Below, one piece after another: positions 1-8,670 of a DNA stretch of 64,000 nt. The stretch is taken from positions 124,001 to 188,000 of the forward strand of contig NZ_FNOR01000006.1 of assembly GCF_900107095.1 (NCBI RefSeq), read 5' to 3'. Position 1 is the first letter of the stretch, and each line of letters begins with the position of its first letter. The translations under genes and the position numbers were made by a program. Under the pieces are notes generated by a model that saw only the letters and a list, made by a program, of their open reading frames with translations, did no database searches and was not told where the DNA came from. This stretch comes from Collimonas sp. OK242. GTDB lineage: Bacteria > Pseudomonadota > Gammaproteobacteria > Burkholderiales > Burkholderiaceae_D.

Positions 1-1
1 C

Positions 2-841
2 GGCCAGAACGGCGCCGGCAAGACCACTCTGTTGAAATTGATCCTGGGCGAAGATCAGCCGGATAGCGGCACGATCAAGCAGGGCACCAAATTGCAAATC
101 GCGTATTTCGACCAGATGCGCGCGCAGCTGAACGAAGACGCCAGCCTGGCCGACACCATTGCGCCGGGTAGCGACTGGGTCGAGATCAACGGCCAGCGCA
201 AGCATGTGATGACTTATCTGAACGATTTCCTGTTCGCGCCGGAGCGTGCGCGCTCGCCGGTGAAATCGCTGTCCGGTGGTGAGCGCAATCGTCTGTTACT
301 GGCGCGCTTGTTCGCCAAGCCGGCTAACGTGCTGGTGCTGGACGAGCCGACCAACGATCTGGATATCGATACGCTGGAATTGCTGGAAGAATTATTGGAA
401 GACTACAAGGGCACCGTATTCCTGGTCAGCCATGACCGTACCTTCCTCGACAATGTGGTGACCCAGGTGATCGCCGCTGAAGGCGACGGCATGTGGCGCG
501 AATATGTAGGCGGCTATACCGATTGGGAGCGCGTGCGTCCGACGCAATCGGCAGTGATTGCCAAAGCCAAGGCGGAAGCGAAGGCGGAGCCGGTTCAGCC
601 TGCCGTCAAGCAGAAAAAACTCAGCTACAAAGAGCAGCGCGAGCTGGAAGAATTGCCGTTGCTGATCGCCAAGCTGGAAGCCGAACAAAAAACCATTTCC
701 AGCCAGCTGGCCGATCCTGATTTGTACAAGCAAAAGCCGGATGAAGTGAAGCGCCTCAACGACAGGTTCGCTGAAATCGACGGCTTGCTGCTGGAGAGCC
801 TGGAGAAGTGGGAAGTGATCGAGGCGCGCACCAAAGGTTAA
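2..841 (+). CDS. uup: ABC-F family ATPase, Uup-like (5' end outside window)
   Basis: This is the C-terminal half of a duplicated ABC ATPase without membrane segments. The frame is open from base 2, so the gene begins before the window. Visible parts are the second Walker A (GQNGAGKTTL, bases 2-31), the signature LSGGE near base 272, a Walker B ending VLDEPTNDLD near base 340, and the switch His in LVSHDRTFLDN. After the ATPase domain comes a charged linker rich in Ala, Lys and Glu and then a coiled-coil C-terminal segment (last ~75 residues), the layout of Uup. ABC-F proteins act on ribosomes, and Uup also binds branched DNA. The Uup assignment over other ABC-F members rests on the C-terminal domain. 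Confidence 0.82.
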   Translation, partial: GQNGAGKTTLLKLILGEDQPDSGTIKQGTKLQIAYFDQMRAQLNEDASLADTIAPGSDWVEINGQRKHVMTYLNDFLFAPERARSPVKSLSGGERNRLLLARLFAKPANVLVLDEPTNDLDIDTLELLEELLEDYKGTVFLVSHDRTFLDNVVTQVIAAEGDGMWREYVGGYTDWERVRPTQSAVIAKAKAEAKAEPVQPAVKQKKLSYKEQRELEELPLLIAKLEAEQKTISSQLADPDLYKQKPDEVKRLNDRFAEIDGLLLESLEKWEVIEARTKG

Positions 842-901
842 CAGCATTCGCTGCTGCGCAGTGGATGGCTCGCCGCCACTGCCGCCGCCAATGCTCATTA
901 A

Positions 902-1756
902 CTAATTCATACGCCGGCACGCCTCGCGCAATTCGAGGGCTTGCTGGGACAAGGCGGCCGCATCAGGTGCATGCGGCCGTTGCGCCAGATAATTTTCCAG
1001 ATCTTCCAACGCTGCTTGCGGGCAATCCAGCTGCGCGAACGCCAGTCCGCGGTCGCGCCGTTCCACGGCGTCGCCGGGCAGCAGGATCAAGAGCCGTTGC
1101 TGTACTTCCAGCTGCCGTTGCCAGTGATTGCTTTGCTGGTAGATGGCTTTCAGATTGCGCAACATGCGGACCAGGATGTCGTGCGGGTGGGCGATCTGCA
1201 GATAGCTGATCAGGGAGAGCCGGCTGGCCGCTCTTTCCTCCTCGTTTGCCGTCGGCAGGTAAGGCTCCAGCCGCTCTTCCAGTTCTTCGCGCGACAAACT
1301 GGCGCCGCTGGCCGGATCGATCATGATGTCGCCGGATGGCACCGTGAGTTTCATCAGGAAATGGCCGGGGAAGGATACGCCTTTTACCGGCAAGCCTATC
1401 TGTTGCGCCAGTTCCATGTAAATCAATGCCAGCGAAATCGGAATGCCGCGGCGCTTGGCGATGACCCGGTGCAGATAGCTATTGTCAGTGTCGTAATAAT
1501 GATTGACGTTGATCGCGAATCCCAGCTCCTGGTAGAAGAACTGATTCAGCTGACGCAGTTTCTGGATCGCCGAAGCGTCCGACGGCAAGCGCTGGCGCAA
1601 GGTGTTGGCCAGCCGGTCGAGCTCGTCCTGGGGCGCGTTGAAATCCAGTTCGGGATAGACGTCCTGCGCGATCGCCAATGCTGCTTCGAACAAAGGAACA
1701 TCGTTGGCTTGTTGCACCAGCGCAGTAAAATAATCTAAGGATGTGGTCGTCGTCAT
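902..1756 (-). CDS. SirB1 family protein (transglutaminase-like plus TPR)
   Basis: The 284-residue protein matches the SirB1 layout. Its central transglutaminase-like core contains RRGIPISLALIYMELAQQIG and a nearby VSFPGHFLMKL segment, and the C-terminal third resembles tetratricopeptide repeats (YQQSNHWQRQLEVQQRLLILLP). In this family the usual catalytic Cys is absent, and here the corresponding position is Ser in GIPISL, so enzyme activity is not expected. The family is common beside housekeeping genes in proteobacteria and its role is unsettled. It converges with the ABC-F gene. The start ATG at 1756 gives the full family length. Confidence 0.8.
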   Translation of the reverse strand: MTTTTSLDYFTALVQQANDVPLFEAALAIAQDVYPELDFNAPQDELDRLANTLRQRLPSDASAIQKLRQLNQFFYQELGFAINVNHYYDTDNSYLHRVIAKRRGIPISLALIYMELAQQIGLPVKGVSFPGHFLMKLTVPSGDIMIDPASGASLSREELEERLEPYLPTANEEERAASRLSLISYLQIAHPHDILVRMLRNLKAIYQQSNHWQRQLEVQQRLLILLPGDAVERRDRGLAFAQLDCPQAALEDLENYLAQRPHAPDAAALSQQALELREACRRMN

Positions 1757-1989
1757 GACTCTATCCTAGCAAACTATTTTCTCCAGTGCGATAGAAGAAC
1801 CGCGGTCTATCGTTCCGGTTTACCATGTTGTCACACAACAATATTCGAACATCTTCCCTGAAAAACGCAGGCGTCCAGATTGTTTTTCAAGCGATTCGCG
1901 CGAAGCTCGGAGCCGTCGCGCAGCATGGGAAGCTGGGCGATTAAGGGCAGGTTCCCACGCATATTATTCTCACTCAGGAGCACAAGGAC

Positions 1990-2649
1990 ATGTCTGACCG
2001 CACACTCAATCTCGACGATACGCTCTACCAATATGTATTAGATCATTCGATTCGCGAACATCCGGCGCAAGCGGCTTTACGCGCCGCTACGCGCAGCCAT
2101 CCGTATGCGGGCATGCAGATTTCGCCCGAGCAGGGACAATTCATGGGACTCCTGATCAAGCTGATGGGGGCGCGGCGCACGATTGAAGTCGGTGTCTTCA
2201 CCGGGTACAGCGCGCTGGCAGTGGCGTTGGCGCTGCCCGACGACGGTAAGCTGCTGGCTTGTGATATCAGCGATGAATATACGCTGATCGGCCAGCCCTT
2301 TTGGGAGCAGGCACAAGTCAGGCACAAGATCGATTTGCAGCTGCGGCCGGCGCTGGAGACGCTCGACGCCCGTCTGGCCGCGGGCGAAGCCGGCCAGTAT
2401 GACTTTGCTTTCATCGATGCCGACAAGACCAGCTACGACGGCTATTACGAACGTTGCCTGCGGTTGCTACGGTACGGGGGGCTGATCGCCATCGACAACA
2501 CTTTATGGAGCGGCAAGGTAGCGACACACGATACCGGCGCCGACACGGTTGCTTTGCAAGCGCTGAACATCAAACTGCATCACGATGAGCGCATCGACTT
2601 GTCGCTGCTGCCGATCGGCGACGGACTGACGCTGGCGCGCAAGCGCTGA
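1990..2649 (+). CDS. Class I SAM-dependent O-methyltransferase (CCoAOMT-like)
   Basis: The 219-residue protein is a full-length member of the caffeoyl-CoA/catechol O-methyltransferase family. Motif I (EVGVFTGYSALAVALALP) is at residues 66-83. An acidic SAM-binding CDISDEY segment follows at about 91, and FIDADK at 141-146 supplies the metal-binding Asp residues. Such enzymes methylate a hydroxyl using SAM and a divalent metal. Bacterial substrates in this subgroup are mostly unknown, and a tRNA-modifying (TrmR-like) role is also possible. The ATG at 1990 follows a CAAGGAC stretch that could serve as a weak ribosome site. The stop lies one base from the convergent murJ stop, leaving no room for a terminator. 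Confidence 0.82.
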   Translation: MSDRTLNLDDTLYQYVLDHSIREHPAQAALRAATRSHPYAGMQISPEQGQFMGLLIKLMGARRTIEVGVFTGYSALAVALALPDDGKLLACDISDEYTLIGQPFWEQAQVRHKIDLQLRPALETLDARLAAGEAGQYDFAFIDADKTSYDGYYERCLRLLRYGGLIAIDNTLWSGKVATHDTGADTVALQALNIKLHHDERIDLSLLPIGDGLTLARKR

Positions 2650-2650
2650 T

Positions 2651-4201
2651 TTAGCGCGCGATACGTTTGAAATCGCGGAAACGGAATCCCATCGCCAGCA
2701 GCGCTCCAAAATAAGTAACGCCGCAAGCCGCCAGCACAACACACAAGGCGGCGATGCGCGCCAGGGAGCTGGTATGCGGTCCGGTCCAGTCGAATTGCTG
2801 GCCGCACCACAGAGCCACGGCCGCCATCAGGAACAGGGCGCCGAGCAGGCGTATGAAATAGCGGGCCCAGCCCGTTTCAGGCTTGTATATGCCGCGCCGC
2901 ATCAGGCTCCACAGCAAGAAACCGGCGTTCAGGCAGGCGCCGACGCTGATTGACAGCGCCAGGCCGGCCACTGCAAAAATCGGCACGAAGAGGTAATTCA
3001 TCAATTGCGTCGCGATCAATACGCCGATCGCAATCTTGACCGGGGTTCGGATGTCTTGCTTGGCATAAAAGCCCGGCGCCAGGATTTTCACCACAATCAG
3101 GCCGATCAGGCCGACGCCATAGGCAATCAGGACCTGGCTGGTGACCGCGACCGAGGCCGCATCGAATTTACCGTGCTGGAACAGCGTCGCCGTCAGCGGC
3201 ACTGCCAGGGTAGCCAGGCCGACCGCGGACGGCAGCGCCAGCAAAAAGGTGAGGCGCAAGCCCCAGTCCAGCAACGACGAATACTCGCCGTGGTCTTTCT
3301 CCGCATGCGCTTTGGACAAGCTAGGCAGCAAGATGGTGCCGAGCGCGACACCCAGCAATGCCGTCGGGAATTCCATCAAGCGGTCGCCGTAGGTCAGTAA
3401 AGAAACGCTGCCGTGTCCCAGGCGTGAAGCGATATTGGTGTTGATCAGCAGGCTCAACTGAGCGGCAGATACGGCGAATACCGCCGGCCCCATTTTTTTC
3501 AGTACTCGCTGCACGCCGAGATCGCGCAAGCCGATCATGGGACTGAGCGCAATCCGCGGCAACATGCCGACCTTGATCAGGGCCGGCACCTGGAGCGCTA
3601 CCTGCAGTACGCCGCCGACCAGCACCGCAAATGCCATCGCATAGATGGGATGTGCCAGATAGGGGGCGACAAATAGCGAAGCGACAATGAACGCCAGGTT
3701 AAGCAGCACCGAGGTGAAAGCCGGAATCTTGAATTCATGCCAGGTATTCAGTATCCCGCCGGCCAAGGCGACAAAAGACATGAAGCCGATGTAGGGGAAC
3801 ATGATTCTGGTCATGAACACCGAGGCGTCGAACACTTCTTTGTTGTCTTTCAGGCCGGTGGCGATGAAATACACCAGTACCGGCGTGGCCAGGATACCGA
3901 TGATGCAGGTGAATAACATGGCCCAGGTCAGCACGGTGGCGACGTGATCGACCAGTTCCTTGGTCGCGGCCTCGCCTTTCTGGTTTTTGTATTCGCCCAG
4001 GATGGGCACGAATGCTTGCGAAAAAGCGCCTTCGGCAAACAGGCGGCGCAACAGGTTGGGAATGCGGAAAGCGATGGCGAAGGCGTCCGTGTAACCGTCG
4101 GCGCCGAATGCGCGCGCGTACAGGATTTCTCGAATCAGGCCCGTTACACGCGACACCATGGTCATGCCAGAGACGGTGGCAAGCGTTTTATGCAAGTTCA
4201 T
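2651..4201 (-). CDS. murJ: Lipid II flippase MurJ
   Basis: The 516-residue polytopic membrane protein has the start typical of MurJ/MviN (MNLHKTLATVSGMTMVSRVTG, then LIREILYARAFGADGYTDAF). About 14 hydrophobic segments follow. Conserved features include the charged first helix (SRVTGLIREI) and the FRIPNLLRRLFAEGAFSQAFVP segment that follows it. MurJ moves the peptidoglycan precursor lipid II across the inner membrane. The gene is divergent from rpsT, an arrangement seen in many beta-proteobacteria. Length and start agree with the family. Confidence 0.95.
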   Translation of the reverse strand: MNLHKTLATVSGMTMVSRVTGLIREILYARAFGADGYTDAFAIAFRIPNLLRRLFAEGAFSQAFVPILGEYKNQKGEAATKELVDHVATVLTWAMLFTCIIGILATPVLVYFIATGLKDNKEVFDASVFMTRIMFPYIGFMSFVALAGGILNTWHEFKIPAFTSVLLNLAFIVASLFVAPYLAHPIYAMAFAVLVGGVLQVALQVPALIKVGMLPRIALSPMIGLRDLGVQRVLKKMGPAVFAVSAAQLSLLINTNIASRLGHGSVSLLTYGDRLMEFPTALLGVALGTILLPSLSKAHAEKDHGEYSSLLDWGLRLTFLLALPSAVGLATLAVPLTATLFQHGKFDAASVAVTSQVLIAYGVGLIGLIVVKILAPGFYAKQDIRTPVKIAIGVLIATQLMNYLFVPIFAVAGLALSISVGACLNAGFLLWSLMRRGIYKPETGWARYFIRLLGALFLMAAVALWCGQQFDWTGPHTSSLARIAALCVVLAACGVTYFGALLAMGFRFRDFKRIAR

Positions 4202-4434
4202 GGAGCGGCATTATAGCTGGAGCAGATCGCCTGCCACAGCTTTCTCAGGATTTGGAAAATAGGGGGATTTTTGCCATGTTTGCAAGATTTTGCTTGCTGC
4301 CGGCGGATACTGTTGACTGTGATAAAGTCTGGGCCGGATTGTTCCCGCAGCAAGTACGATATATCAGGAAAGTGGATTGCGATTCTTGTAACTGTGTCTT
4401 CTTGCGACAGAATTGCTTCCAAAGCAAGGAGAGT
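4202..4434. other. Divergent spacer between murJ and rpsT
   Basis: About 230 bases between the murJ start and the rpsT promoter. No convincing gene is seen. The minus-strand open frame covering it runs antisense through rpsT and has no family features. Signals for murJ transcription should lie here, but no clear sigma-70 pair pointing toward murJ was found. Confidence 0.5.
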
Positions 4435-4463
4435 TTGCCTGTTTTGGAAAAGATGGTTATAAT
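4435..4463 (+). promoter_or_regulatory. Strong sigma-70 promoter of rpsT
   Basis: TTGCCT (4435-4440) and a perfect TATAAT (4458-4463) are separated by exactly 17 bases. Transcription would begin near 4470 and leave a leader of about 75 bases before the S20 start codon. This is one of the best promoter matches in the window and suits a highly expressed ribosomal gene. Confidence 0.8.
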
Positions 4464-4545
4464 CCGTGGCTTTACAGAATTCTGCGTCGCGGTCTGGTTT
4501 GTTTATGCCGCGTAAGCATTCCCGACCTCGTTTTAGGAAATATAA

Positions 4546-4815
4546 ATGGCAAATACCGCACAAGCACGTAAGCGTGCTCGTCAAGCAGTTCAGCAAAACC
4601 TGCACAACTCCAGCCAGCGTTCGACCCTGCGTACAGCAATCAAAGCTGCTCGCAAGGCAATCGATGCTGGTGGCGACAAAGCTGCAGCAGCGTTGGTTCT
4701 GCAAAAATCCGTATCGGTCATCGACCGTATCGCGGACAAGAAAATCATTCACAAGAACAAGGCTGCACGCCATAAGAGCCGTCTGAACGCTGCTCTGAAA
4801 GCGCTGGCTGCTTAA
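4546..4815 (+). CDS. rpsT: 30S ribosomal protein S20
   Basis: The 89-residue basic protein starts [18 protein letters not shown] and contains [20 protein letters not shown] near the end, both typical of S20. S20 binds 16S rRNA in the body of the small subunit. The gene stands alone, with its own promoter upstream and a hairpin terminator downstream. A GGAAAT stretch sits just before the ATG. In enterobacteria S20 represses its own translation through the leader, but nothing here shows this directly. Confidence 0.97.
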   Translation: MANTAQARKRARQAVQQNLHNSSQRSTLRTAIKAARKAIDAGGDKAAAALVLQKSVSVIDRIADKKIIHKNKAARHKSRLNAALKALAA

Positions 4816-4870
4816 TAGTATTTGACTGGCAGCTGCGGCTGCCTGCTTTACTAGATTGTTGCTGGATTAA

Positions 4871-4915
4871 GAAAAACCCTGCATAACGTGCGTTATGCAG
4901 GGTTTTTCTGTTTTG
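4871..4915 (+). terminator. Rho-independent terminator of rpsT
   Basis: Two perfectly complementary 18-base arms (4871-4888 and 4891-4908) contain AACCCTGCATAACG and its complement, and T-rich sequence follows to 4920. The arms begin and end in A and T runs, so the hairpin could also stop transcripts arriving from the other side. The convergent DUF192 gene, however, ends away from it. Confidence 0.88.
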
Positions 4916-4973
4916 TTTTTAATCATCCCGGCGGCAAGTATTTAACCAGTGCTCAAGCCGCCGCCGGTGGTGC

Positions 4974-5438
4974 TTATAATTGCGGCAAGCCTTGGATCAC
5001 GGCGCCGGCTTTGATATTCTTGTCCTTGAACCAGCTCTTGTTCATCTCCAGCGCATAAGATGCGGCTCCCTGGGCGCAATGCGAGTCCAGCGTCTGCGCT
5101 TTCATTTCCTCGACGTTCAGGATGGCGCCTTTGGCATCGATGAACGCAACCGACAGCGGGATCAAGGTGTTTTTCATCCACATGCAGATACCTGCCGGGT
5201 TATCGAACACAAATACCATTCCTTCGTTGCTGCCCATTTTCTTGCGGAACATGAGGCCCTGTTCGCGTTGCGCGTCTGTATGTGCAACCTCGGCCTTGAT
5301 CACGTGGATGCCGATATTCAGGGAGGTGACCGGGAGTTGCTGGATTTCTTGCGCTGCTACCGGCGTTGCGGCAACGGCTGCGATGGCTGCAAAGGCTGCG
5401 GTGAGGCAAGTGGCGCGAATTTTTCTCATGTTGTTCAT
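4974..5438 (-). CDS. DUF192 family secreted protein
   Basis: The 154-residue protein has an N-terminal signal peptide (positive start, then LTAAFAAIAAVAATPVAAQ with cleavage likely after AQA or AAQ near residue 30). The DUF192 core follows: VAHTDAQREQGLMFRKKMG, then GMVFVFDNPAGICMWMKNT, then PLSVAFIDAKG and the late Cys-containing segment SHCAQGAASYALEMNKSW. DUF192 proteins form a small beta-rich fold, usually exported, and their function is not established. AAGGAG stands about 10 bases before the ATG at 5438. A second Met three codons in is less well placed. Confidence 0.83.
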   Translation of the reverse strand: MNNMRKIRATCLTAAFAAIAAVAATPVAAQEIQQLPVTSLNIGIHVIKAEVAHTDAQREQGLMFRKKMGSNEGMVFVFDNPAGICMWMKNTLIPLSVAFIDAKGAILNVEEMKAQTLDSHCAQGAASYALEMNKSWFKDKNIKAGAVIQGLPQL

Positions 5439-5529
5439 GTTGTCGAAGCTCCTTTAGGATGCGGAGATTATACAGAGAGCTAATTCGACAGAGGGGCGGC
5501 GGTAGAGGATATTAATTGTTTCAGGACGT

Positions 5530-5557
5530 AAAAAAAGGCAGGACGCGCCTGCCTTTC
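5530..5557 (-). terminator. Terminator of the Ala/Lys-rich secreted protein gene
   Basis: Read on the minus strand, AAAGGCAGG, a short loop and CCTGCCTTT form a hairpin followed by a T run (A run at 5530-5536 on the plus strand). It lies about 20 bases past the stop codon at 5578. Confidence 0.8.
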
Positions 5558-5577
5558 TGTTGAAGCTGCTGCTGGAA

Positions 5578-5805
5578 TTACTTCGCAGCAGGAGCGGCTT
5601 CAGCTGCTGGAGCTTCAGCCTTTGCAGCTTTAGCTTTAGCTGCTTTTTTAGCCTTCTTGACTTTGTGTGTTGCCTTCTTTGCGGCAGGAGCCGAAGCTTC
5701 AGCTGATGCAGCAGCAGGTGCGGCAGGAGCAGCAGGAGCGGCGTCAGCAGCGAAAACGGAAGTAGCAAACAGGCCGGCAATCAGAACAGCGATCAGTTTT
5801 TTCAT
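5578..5805 (-). CDS. Small secreted Ala/Pro/Lys-rich protein
   Basis: The 75-residue protein begins with a clear signal peptide (MKKLIAVLIAGLFATSVFA, cleavage after AFA/VFA near residue 19). The mature part is about 55 residues of low complexity: an AP-rich stretch (AAPAAPAAPAAASAEA), a Lys-rich block (KKATHKVKKAKKAAKAKAAK) and an acidic-alanine tail. No folded domain is evident. Similar low-complexity secreted peptides occur in Burkholderiales, and the Lys/Ala block recalls histone H1-like tails and acid-shock proteins. The function is not known to me. It has its own terminator, so it is probably a monocistronic transcript. Confidence 0.75.
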   Translation of the reverse strand: MKKLIAVLIAGLFATSVFAADAAPAAPAAPAAASAEASAPAAKKATHKVKKAKKAAKAKAAKAEAPAAEAAPAAK

Positions 5806-5967
5806 TTTTCAAATCCAGTCATTTAGCGAGTTAATCAATCAATGATTCACTTGAATCACTGCAATTAACGACGCTCGTAAACCGTTGGTTGACATCGATT
5901 TAAAAAAAAACAGAAATCTGTATCAATTTGTATCTGCGGCTGCTTGCCATTGCTCGGCCGTTCCTCG

Positions 5968-6537
5968 CTACTCCTTCAAGTCAGTCAGATCGGCCGGGCT
6001 GATTTCCATCGATTCCCCGGGCCACAAAGGATGGCTGTGCAGCGACACTTGGCCAATCGATACCCGTACCAGCCGCAAAGTGGGTAATCCCACGGCCGCT
6101 GTCATGCGCCGCACCTGGCGGTTTTTTCCTTCGGTCAGGGTGAGCGCCAGCCAGCTGGTGGGTTGGTCCTGGCGCTGGCGTATCGGCGGGTCGCGCGGCC
6201 ATAGCCAATCCGGCGCCTCGATCTCGCGTGCCTGGCACGGCTTGCTATGGAAGTCGCCGAGATCGACGCCTTGCCGCAAGCGCGCCAGCATGGCCAGGGT
6301 CGGAACACCATCGACCTGCACCATGTAAGTCTTTGGCTGTTTCAGCGCCGGGTGGCTGATGTTATGCTGCAGCTTGCCGTCATCGGTGAGTAACAATAAT
6401 CCTTCGCTATCGGCATCCAGGCGTCCGGCCGGATAGATATCGGGAATCTTGATGTAGTCGGCAAGCGTAGGGCGGCCGGGGTGTGCCGAAAACTGGCACA
6501 TCACTTGAAATGGTTTGTTGAATAGAATCAGAGACAT
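5968..6537 (-). CDS. rluE: 23S rRNA pseudouridine synthase, RluE-like (RsuA family)
   Basis: With the start at [16 protein letters not shown] (ATG complement at 6535-6537), the protein has 189 residues and no N-terminal S4 domain, as in RluE. The catalytic motif is [17 protein letters not shown], where the Asp of RLDAD is the nucleophile. The late motif [16 protein letters not shown] is also typical. RluE makes pseudouridine at U2457 of E. coli 23S rRNA. An in-frame upstream start at 6594 would add 19 residues without family character. The gene is divergent from icd, whose promoter region abuts it. Confidence 0.88.
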   Translation of the reverse strand: MSLILFNKPFQVMCQFSAHPGRPTLADYIKIPDIYPAGRLDADSEGLLLLTDDGKLQHNISHPALKQPKTYMVQVDGVPTLAMLARLRQGVDLGDFHSKPCQAREIEAPDWLWPRDPPIRQRQDQPTSWLALTLTEGKNRQVRRMTAAVGLPTLRLVRVSIGQVSLHSHPLWPGESMEISPADLTDLKE

Positions 6538-6599
6538 GGCGTTAGTATAGTGCTTTGCCATGGCCGAGGCATCGTGCCGATGTCGCAAAAGCATAGCGT

Positions 6600-6654
6600 C
6601 TAGTAAAATACTAGTGCATAATACGAAATGCTTGTCTTATGTCTTATATAAGAC
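6600..6654 (+). promoter_or_regulatory. Operator-like inverted repeats before icd
   Basis: Three symmetrical elements lie within 55 bases. They are CTAGTA-AAA-TACTAG (6600-6614), GCAT-N8-ATGC (6616-6631), and a perfect 14-bp palindrome GTCTTATATAAGAC (6641-6654) preceded directly by another GTCTTAT (6634-6640). CATAAT at 6617-6622 could be a -10 element. The palindrome is the kind of site bound by a GntR- or TetR-type dimer. Which regulator binds here cannot be read from the sequence. Confidence 0.55.
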
Positions 6655-6717
6655 CAATCGTGTTTCAAATCCAACTGCACAGGTAGTTTTTACCTCCTCA
6701 ACTCCGGAGATACACTG

Positions 6718-7971
6718 ATGTCCCAACATATCAAAGTGCCTGCTGAAGGCAAAAAAATCACCGTCAACGCCGATTTTTCGATCAACGTTCCTGACAATCC
6801 AATCATTCCTTACATCGAAGGCGATGGCACCGGTGTCGATATCAGCCCGGTCATGATCAAGGTGGTGGACGCTGCCGTGTCCAAGGCTTATGCAGGCAAG
6901 CGCAAGATCAGCTGGATGGAAGTGTTTGCCGGCGAAAAATCGACCCAGGTATATGGTCCTGACGTCTGGCTGCCGGAAGAAACCCTGGCCGCGATCAAGG
7001 ATTATGTTGTATCGATCAAAGGCCCATTGACGACACCGGTTGGCGGCGGTATCCGTTCGCTCAACGTGGCTCTGCGCCAAGAGCTGGACCTGTATGTCTG
7101 CCTGCGCCCGGTGCGCTATTTCAAGGGCGTGCCTTCGCCTGTGCGTGAGCCGGAGAAGACCGACATGGTGATTTTCCGCGAAAATTCGGAAGACATCTAT
7201 GCAGGTATCGAATGGCAAGAGGGCAGCGACGGCGCCAAGAAGCTGATCGAATTCCTGATCAAGGAAATGGGCGTCAAGAAGATCCGCTTCCCGAACACCT
7301 CCGGTATCGGCATCAAGCCGGTTTCGCGTGAGGGCACCGAGCGTCTGGTACGCAAGGCAATCCAGTATGCGATCGACAACGACAAGCCATCCGTCACCAT
7401 TGTCCACAAGGGCAACATCATGAAGTTCACCGAAGGTGGCTTCCGTGACTGGGCATACGCGCTGGCGCAAAAAGAATTCGGCGCTGAATTGATCGATGGC
7501 GGTCCTTGGGCGAAATTCAAGAACCCGAAGACCGGCCGCGAAATCATCGTCAAGGATTCGATCGCTGACGCATTCTTGCAACAAATTCTGTTGCGTCCAA
7601 ATGAATACAGCGTAATCGCTACCTTGAACCTGAACGGCGACTACATCTCCGACGCCCTGGCGGCACAGGTCGGCGGTATCGGCATCGCTCCAGGCGCCAA
7701 TCTGTCCGATTCAGTGGCCATGTTTGAGGCAACCCACGGTACTGCGCCAAAGTATGCCGGCAAAGACTACGTCAATCCAGGTTCGCTGATCCTGTCGGCG
7801 GAAATGATGTTGCGCCACATGGGCTGGCTCGAAGCGGCTGACCTGATCATTGAATCGATGCAAAAATCGATCACTTCGAAAAAGGTCACCTATGACTTCG
7901 CGCGCCTGATGGAAGGTGCAACGCAGGTATCTTGCTCCGGTTTCGGCGAAGTATTGATCGAAAACATGTAA
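6718..7971 (+). CDS. icd: NADP-dependent isocitrate dehydrogenase
   Basis: The 417-residue protein matches the E. coli-type dimeric enzyme, which converts isocitrate to 2-oxoglutarate in the TCA cycle. Key segments are [15 protein letters not shown] near residue 32, [20 protein letters not shown] with Ser114 at the position phosphorylated by Ace[13 protein letters not shown], and the cofactor region [21 protein letters not shown] ribosome site (CCGGAG) stands 9-14 bases before the ATG. The gene is monocistronic, with an operator-like region upstream and a hairpin terminator downstream. The serine suggests control by phosphorylation if AceK is encoded elsewhere. Confidence 0.97.
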   Translation: MSQHIKVPAEGKKITVNADFSINVPDNPIIPYIEGDGTGVDISPVMIKVVDAAVSKAYAGKRKISWMEVFAGEKSTQVYGPDVWLPEETLAAIKDYVVSIKGPLTTPVGGGIRSLNVALRQELDLYVCLRPVRYFKGVPSPVREPEKTDMVIFRENSEDIYAGIEWQEGSDGAKKLIEFLIKEMGVKKIRFPNTSGIGIKPVSREGTERLVRKAIQYAIDNDKPSVTIVHKGNIMKFTEGGFRDWAYALAQKEFGAELIDGGPWAKFKNPKTGREIIVKDSIADAFLQQILLRPNEYSVIATLNLNGDYISDALAAQVGGIGIAPGANLSDSVAMFEATHGTAPKYAGKDYVNPGSLILSAEMMLRHMGWLEAADLIIESMQKSITSKKVTYDFARLMEGATQVSCSGFGEVLIENM

Positions 7972-7990
7972 GTTTGCCATTCTTGCAAAA

Positions 7991-8019
7991 AAAGCCAGAA
8001 CATGTTCTGGCTTTTTTTT
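7991..8019 (+). terminator. Terminator of icd
   Basis: A perfect palindrome, AAAGCCAGAACA followed directly by its complement (7991-8014), ends in a T run (8012-8019). It sits 20 bases after the icd stop. Confidence 0.88.
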
Positions 8020-8075
8020 CGCGTATTACTGCGTTATTGCTGCGCTGCTGCCGTAATCCTATATGGCAGGGCAAT

Positions 8076-8103
8076 AAAAAAACCCCACCGCAGTGAGGTT
8101 TTT
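8076..8103 (-). terminator. Terminator of the cold-shock gene
   Basis: On the minus strand an 11-base arm containing AACCTCAC pairs, with one G-T pair, with GTGGGGTT across a TGCG loop. A run of T follows (A run at 8076-8082 on the plus strand). It stands about 25 bases past the stop of the cold-shock gene. Confidence 0.82.
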
Positions 8104-8128
8104 CACAAAGACCGCTTAATTAACCGAA

Positions 8129-8332
8129 TTAAGGAGCCTGGATGTTAGAAGCTTGCTTGCCTTTAGGGCCTTGCGTGACTTCGAACTGGACTTTTTGACC
8201 TTCTTTGAGGGTCTTAAAGCCGTTCATCTGGATTGCGGAAAAGTGTGCAAACAAATCTTCACCGCCGTCATCCGGAGTGATAAAGCCGAAGCCCTTAGAA
8301 TCGTTGAACCACTTGACTGTACCTGTTGCCAT
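8129..8332 (-). CDS. Cold-shock protein, CspA family
   Basis: The 67-residue protein starts [20 protein letters not shown], carrying the RNP1 motif KGFGFI, and continues with [10 protein letters not shown] (RNP2 is the usual FVHF; here it reads LFAHF). It ends in [11 protein letters not shown]. These proteins form a five-stranded OB fold that binds single-stranded RNA and DNA and melts mRNA structure. The ATG at 8332 gives the family length. The longer frame from 8359 would add nine residues of no family character. A long leader upstream is typical for this class. Confidence 0.93.
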   Translation of the reverse strand: MATGTVKWFNDSKGFGFITPDDGGEDLFAHFSAIQMNGFKTLKEGQKVQFEVTQGPKGKQASNIQAP

Positions 8333-8636
8333 AAAATAGCGTCTTTCAAATAATAACAATCACACGAGCCGTAAAAGCAAGAAGCCTCGCGTAACGCTGC
8401 CCCTTCTAGAACTTGCTCACTTCTATTAACAAGCTGAAACATGCTTATCAATGAATGTCATTGTTCGCGTTAAAAATAAAAAAGTCAAGTAATTTCCTTT
8501 GTGCAATTAAATTTGTGGATATGCATTGTTTTCTGCTCTTGATTTAATCTCTTCTATCGTCATCTGCATAGCAATCGGAAAACGCGTAATATCAACGTTA
8601 GCATCGATATAAACAGTATTTATTCTGAGTTGCGCG
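8333..8636. promoter_or_regulatory. Divergent region: cold-shock leader/promoter and clpS upstream
   Basis: No coding region is supported here. For the minus-strand cold-shock gene a possible promoter is TTGACT (complement of 8483-8488), 17 bases, then AACAAT (complement of 8460-8465), which would give a leader of about 120 bases. Long structured leaders are known in cspA-type genes. The part nearest clpS is AT-rich. Confidence 0.4.
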
Positions 8637-8664
8637 TTGCGCATTTAGCGGAAGGTTTTAGAAT
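8637..8664 (+). promoter_or_regulatory. Promoter of clpS, predicting a leaderless mRNA
   Basis: TTGCGC (8637-8642), a 16-base spacer and TAGAAT (8659-8664) form a good sigma-70 match. The ATG of clpS begins at 8671, six bases after the -10 element, so transcription would start at or next to the start codon. No ribosome site stands at a useful distance; the nearest purine stretch, GAAGG, is 16 bases away. Confidence 0.55.
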
Positions 8665-8670
8665 AGGCGC

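Noticed and set aside
4198-4773. 191-codon minus-strand frame across the murJ/rpsT spacer
   Set aside because: It runs antisense through rpsT and its promoter and has no recognisable domain.
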